Below are positions 60,989-64,000 of a stretch of DNA of 64,000 nucleotides, one piece after another. A program made the translations under genes and the position numbers. The stretch is from Polyangiaceae bacterium (GTDB taxonomy: Bacteria > Myxococcota_A > Polyangia > Polyangiales > Polyangiaceae): the NCBI GenBank assembly GCA_020633205.1, contig JACKEB010000010.1:1240001-1304000 (forward strand), written 5' to 3'. The notes under the pieces were generated by a model. It was not told the DNA's origin and ran no database searches. It worked only from the letters and a program-made list of their open reading frames with translations. Each line of letters opens with the position of its first letter. Position 1 is the stretch's first letter.

Positions 60989-62188
60989 TCAAAGGAACGG
61001 CGTGAGCCACGCCTCTTGGGGTTTGGGGGTGCCGTCTCCAGCCGGCGCGAGGCTAAACATATAGTCGCCCCACCACGGCCCTGCTGCCCACCAGCTAAAG
61101 CCAAACCACACGTCTTGGTTCGCTCGCATGTAGGTCAACATGTCCGCGATCGCGGCGGCGCAAGTTGCGGTGTTCGCCCCGGCCCCTTCCCCGAGGAAAC
61201 CCTTCTTGCCCTTCTCGCGGAGCCAGCCGGTCACGGCCTTGAGTCGTTCGCTCCCGATGGTCGTTGAGACGCACTCACCGTTCTCCTTGGTGCCCGACGA
61301 GTCGCTATCCAAGTACTGGTGAAGCTCATACGCGTAGTGGTCCAGTGGGTCGACGACGCCTCCCATCACCGCGGCGTTTGAGCCGCTATCCCCAGAGTAC
61401 CAGGAGTGGGCGCCTGTCCAGCGCACCCCCGGCACCAGGACCAGGTTCTGCGCGCCGCTGGCGCGAATGCCTGCAATCGCGGCATTCGCCGCGGCTAACC
61501 ACTGAGTGGCAGCAACCCCATTGGGCTCGTTCATTAAGCCAAACCACACGTGGTCATCTCCCTTGAACTCACCCGCTAGGCGACTCCAGAAGTCAGCGAA
61601 GGCTGTGTTCGGAACCGAAGAGGAACCAATCAGCTCGCCCGCCCAGCGCGCGTAGTCGTGAGGATCCAAGAGCGCGTAGCCGCCGCGCCCAGTGATGTGA
61701 CTTACGAGCCCACGTAGGCGGTTGAGTTCGTCCGCGTCGAACTCAGCGTTTAGGTCGTGCTGCAGGCGCGGCCAGAGAAATGGCACGCGGAACACCTTCA
61801 TCCCGGCGTCCAGGAAGTGATCAGCGTGAGCGTTCGAGGCGTAGATGTAGTCTGTCGCGTACTTGCCCGGCAGCTTGCTCGAACCGAACTCAGCGCTCGA
61901 CAGGTTCACGCCCAGCACCCACGTGGGGCCGCTGCCAGCTGCGCCGCCGCTGCCAGCAGAGCCCCCGCTGCCCCCCTGACCACCGGCGCTGCTCCCGCCA
62001 GCTCCGCTGCCCCCCGTCGCCGTTCCTCCAGCGCTAGCACCACCCGAGGCAGTGCCCCCAGTGCCGCCAACCCCGGCGGCGCCTCCAGCTTGTTTCCCCG
62101 CGGTACCTGCCGTCCCACCACCTGCGGAGTCATCGCTCCCGCAAGCAACCAGGGAGAAACATACCAACAGTAGGCAAGGGCTGCGCAT
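60989..62188 (-). CDS. GH5-family glycoside hydrolase lipoprotein (endoglucanase-like)
   Basis: A 399-residue lipoprotein. Signal MRSPCLLLVCFSLVAC (Cys16) and a Gly/Ala/Ser tether to ~residue 88. The GH5 (beta/alpha)8 domain starts WVLGVNLSSAEFG and shows MKVFRVPFLWPRLQ, the acid/base Glu in GLMNEPNG (Glu221), YELHQYLD, and the nucleophile Glu in KGFLGEGAGA (Glu334), ending with WFGFSWWAAGPWW. Both catalytic Glu are present at the expected spacing. It probably cleaves beta-1,4-glucan or a related beta-glycan at the cell surface, as in cellulolytic Sorangium; the exact substrate is unknown. ATG 62188 is preceded by AAGG. It converges with the disordered-protein gene. Confidence 0.9.
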   Translation of the reverse strand: MRSPCLLLVCFSLVACGSDDSAGGGTAGTAGKQAGGAAGVGGTGGTASGGASAGGTATGGSGAGGSSAGGQGGSGGSAGSGGAAGSGPTWVLGVNLSSAEFGSSKLPGKYATDYIYASNAHADHFLDAGMKVFRVPFLWPRLQHDLNAEFDADELNRLRGLVSHITGRGGYALLDPHDYARWAGELIGSSSVPNTAFADFWSRLAGEFKGDDHVWFGLMNEPNGVAATQWLAAANAAIAGIRASGAQNLVLVPGVRWTGAHSWYSGDSGSNAAVMGGVVDPLDHYAYELHQYLDSDSSGTKENGECVSTTIGSERLKAVTGWLREKGKKGFLGEGAGANTATCAAAIADMLTYMRANQDVWFGFSWWAAGPWWGDYMFSLAPAGDGTPKPQEAWLTPFL

Positions 62189-62314
62189 ACCTTATCTATA
62201 CGCAAAATCGGTGCTAGACGCAGCGGTCTGCTGCACGCGAGCGCGCCTGTAGCGAAACGCTGCACCCGACCGAGCGTCGGGGAGGTGCGCCTCCCCGCGC
62301 AATGCAGCGCGGGC

Positions 62315-63139
62315 TCAGCCGCCGCTAGGCGGCACTAGGGCGCTATCGACCGGTTCGTCCACCGCGCAGTCCGACTCAGGATGGGTCTCAGCGCTGGCCG
62401 CCGCAAGGGGCACGAACTCCGGCTGGCTCTTCATGCGCTCAGCGTGACGCTCGCCTTGATTGTCCTGCACCACCTTACCATCACGCATACGCACCACGCG
62501 GGGCATGCTCTCGGCGAACGCCGGGTTATGCGTAACGACGACGACCGTCGTGTTGTGCTGCTGGTTGATCGAGAAGAACAGATCGTGGATCGCGCTCCCG
62601 GTCGATGTGTCCAGGTTGCCCGTCGGTTCGTCCGCCAAGAGCAGCGCGGGCTCGAGCACCAAAGCCCGCGCGACCGCCACACGCTGCTGCTCACCGCCGG
62701 AGAGTTCTCCGGGACGATGATCGGCGCGCTCACGTAGGCCCACCTCATCCAGTAGCGCCACTGCGCGCTTCTCCATCTCCTTGCGCGAGCGGTTCTGGAT
62801 CAAGCCCGGCATCATCACGTTCTCGAGCGCGTTGAACTCCGGCAACAGGTGATGAAACTGGAACACGAAACCGATCTTTTGATTCCGCACGGCAGCAAGA
62901 CGACCAGGCGACATCGTCGTGAGTTCTTCACCCCCCAGACGGATAGAGCCTGAGGTCGGCAGATCCAGGGTGCCGATGCAGTGTAGGAGCGTGCTCTTGC
63001 CAGCGCCGGACTGACCTACGATGGACAGGATTTGGCCGGCCTCGATGGTCAGGTCGATGCCTTTGAGCACATCGAGGGTTCGCCCCATGTGCTGGAAGGA
63101 TTTGGTCAGGTTCGAAATGGAAACCAGCGGTTCAGCCAC
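62315..63139 (-). CDS. lolD: Lipoprotein-releasing ABC transporter ATPase LolD
   Basis: ATPase of the LolCDE complex, which extracts lipoproteins from the inner membrane for delivery to the outer membrane. Walker A GQSGAGKS (42-49), FQFHHLLPEFNALENVMMPG (typical LolD Q-loop region), signature LSGGEQQRVAVARAL (146-160), Walker B LLLADEPTG (Asp170-Glu171) and H-loop VVTHN (His204). A ~45-residue acidic tail beyond the usual end of LolD is an extension of unknown role. It lies 22 bases behind the permease gene on the same strand, forming a lolC/E-lolD unit. It fits the very lipoprotein-rich gene content around it. Confidence 0.92.
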   Translation of the reverse strand: MAEPLVSISNLTKSFQHMGRTLDVLKGIDLTIEAGQILSIVGQSGAGKSTLLHCIGTLDLPTSGSIRLGGEELTTMSPGRLAAVRNQKIGFVFQFHHLLPEFNALENVMMPGLIQNRSRKEMEKRAVALLDEVGLRERADHRPGELSGGEQQRVAVARALVLEPALLLADEPTGNLDTSTGSAIHDLFFSINQQHNTTVVVVTHNPAFAESMPRVVRMRDGKVVQDNQGERHAERMKSQPEFVPLAAASAETHPESDCAVDEPVDSALVPPSGG

Positions 63140-63161
63140 GTTGATACTCCCTAAAGCCGCG

Positions 63162-64000
63162 TCACTCGTAGCGGATACCGTCCACCGGGCGCAGCCTGCT
63201 GGCTGCCAAGGCGGGATAGATGGTCGCGAGCGTCGTCACCAGCATCGCGCACAAAGCGATCAGCAGATAGTCGGTGAGGTTGACGCTGATTGGTAGGCGA
63301 TCGACGTAGTAGACGTCGGGGTCGAGGCGGGTGCCGGAGAGCTTGAGTCCGACGCAAGTCACCGCTCCGGTGATCACGCCGAAAGTCGTACCGATCGCGC
63401 CAATGATCACGCCCTCGCTCATGAAGATTCGGAGGATCGAGCGGTCAGACGCGCCGATTGCCTTGAGGATGGCGATCTCCTTGCTCTTCTCCGTGACCAT
63501 CAAGAGCAGCGTGCAGACGATGCAGAAGCTCGCGACGATGCACGCTAGGAACAGCACGATGAAGACCACGATCTTCTCCAGCTTCAGCGCCGCGAAGAGG
63601 TTCTTGTTGAGTTCTTCCCAGTCTCGAACTCGCAAGTCATCTCGCCCAAGCTTGCTGACGATTGCAGGACGCACCTTGCCCACGTCCTGCTCTCGCTCGA
63701 CCTTCACCTCGATGCTGGTGATGTTCTTGTCCAGGTCGAGGAAGCGCTGGGCCACGTCGAGCTTCACGTAGGCGAAGCTCGCATCATACTCGTACATGCC
63801 GGAGTAGAAGATCGCAGCCACGCGGAAACGCCGCGTGCGAGGCATCACGCCCATCGGCCCCAGCTCGCCGAGTGGCCCGACGAGCGTGATCTCGTCGCCG
63901 ACCAGGGCGTTCAGCGTCTTCGAGAGCTCGCGCCCGATGATGATTCCCGGCAGTTCCTCTTCTTCGGGTGGCCCGTCGAGCAGCGCCACCTTCTGCTTCC
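63162..64000 (-). CDS. LolC/LolE-type FtsX permease, C-terminal part (5' end outside window)
   Basis: The reading frame runs off the right edge, so only the C-terminal ~275 residues are seen. The extracytoplasmic (MacB_PCD-like) domain includes PGIIIGRELSKTLNALVGDEITLVGPLGE, cited as a LolC/E landmark. Three membrane helices of the FtsX domain follow: KIVVFIVLFLACIVASFCIV, a central one after EIAILKAIGASDRSILRIFMSEG (the coupling-helix motif), and the last before ATIYPALAASRLRPVDGIRYE, a near-canonical LolC/E C-terminus. It is the membrane partner of the adjacent LolD. Whether it represents LolC, LolE or a single LolF-type permease cannot be told. Confidence 0.9.
   Translation of the reverse strand, partial: KQKVALLDGPPEEEELPGIIIGRELSKTLNALVGDEITLVGPLGELGPMGVMPRTRRFRVAAIFYSGMYEYDASFAYVKLDVAQRFLDLDKNITSIEVKVEREQDVGKVRPAIVSKLGRDDLRVRDWEELNKNLFAALKLEKIVVFIVLFLACIVASFCIVCTLLLMVTEKSKEIAILKAIGASDRSILRIFMSEGVIIGAIGTTFGVITGAVTCVGLKLSGTRLDPDVYYVDRLPISVNLTDYLLIALCAMLVTTLATIYPALAASRLRPVDGIRYE

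Noticed and set aside
1..64000. CRISPR arrays, tRNA/rRNA genes, insertion sequences, integrases, phage genes
   Set aside because: Looked for and not seen: no regularly spaced repeats with unique spacers, no tRNA-like cloverleaf, no transposase or integrase motifs.

Overview
This is high-GC DNA from a bacterium that looks like a myxobacterium (Myxococcota, probably Sorangium/Polyangium-like). The reasons are four Hanks-type Ser/Thr kinases in 64 kb, about ten predicted lipoproteins (several carrying Gly/Ala/Ser-rich tethers behind the lipobox), an Omp85 protein, a TonB-dependent receptor with a built-in TonB-like domain, a Myxococcus-type Cys-rich repeat and an ECF41 sigma factor. All functions below were read from motifs by eye; no database search was run.

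Layout. 1-3.2 kb: 3' end of a VIT/vWA-type protein, a hairpin terminator, and an unknown lipoprotein. 3.3-6.2 kb: pgsB-pgsC-pgsW, a poly-gamma-glutamate-type polymer operon. 6.3-9.7 kb: FAD amine-oxidase-like enzyme, ECF41 sigma factor, TerC membrane protein. 9.8-13.3 kb: translationally coupled malQ-treZ (alpha-glucan to trehalose). 13.6-16.1 kb: AT-hook-like DNA-binding protein, and on the minus strand an SDR oxidoreductase coupled to a Ser/Thr kinase. 16.3-21.5 kb: vWA lipoprotein, then an overlapping Omp85 / DUF4390-like / precorrin-2 dehydrogenase-like operon. 21.5-24.0 kb (minus): a kinase-FHA-degenerate GGDEF protein and a small membrane protein.

24.4-26.3 kb: a cobalamin riboswitch directly in front of a beta-propeller-like surface lipoprotein. 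This is the most interesting locus, a candidate counterpart of the Bacteroides B12-capture lipoprotein BtuG. 26.4-29.9 kb (minus): SNase-like protein, K+ channel with RCK domain, SppA. 29.9-30.9 kb: about 1 kb without a convincing gene, holding a 17-bp tandem array. 30.9-35.9 kb: small lipoprotein, then kinase, TPR membrane protein and Cys-rich lipoprotein. 36.0-40.0 kb (minus): TonB-dependent receptor with coupled lipoprotein. 40.4-43.7 kb: exodeoxyribonuclease III; PIN-PhoH ATPase with coupled DUF1704/MATCAP-like metallopeptidase. 44-53.5 kb: bicupin lipoprotein, degenerate membrane-bound sigma-54-activator-like protein, EF-hand secreted protein (3' end duplicated), and a 1,292-residue kinase-cyclase-like-AAA-TPR protein. 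53.5-64 kb: orphan ParB-like protein, alaC-like aminotransferase, C-type-lectin lipoprotein, MoxR ATPase, astA-like acyltransferase, a proline-rich disordered protein, a GH5 glycosidase lipoprotein, and lolD with part of the LolC/E permease.

Several operons use ATGA or TGATG overlaps (pgsC-pgsW, malQ-treZ, Omp85-DUF4390-dehydrogenase, SNase-K+ channel, PhoH-DUF1704), which points to translational coupling. A dispersed palindrome sits behind at least three genes and probably serves as this genome's recurrent terminator element.
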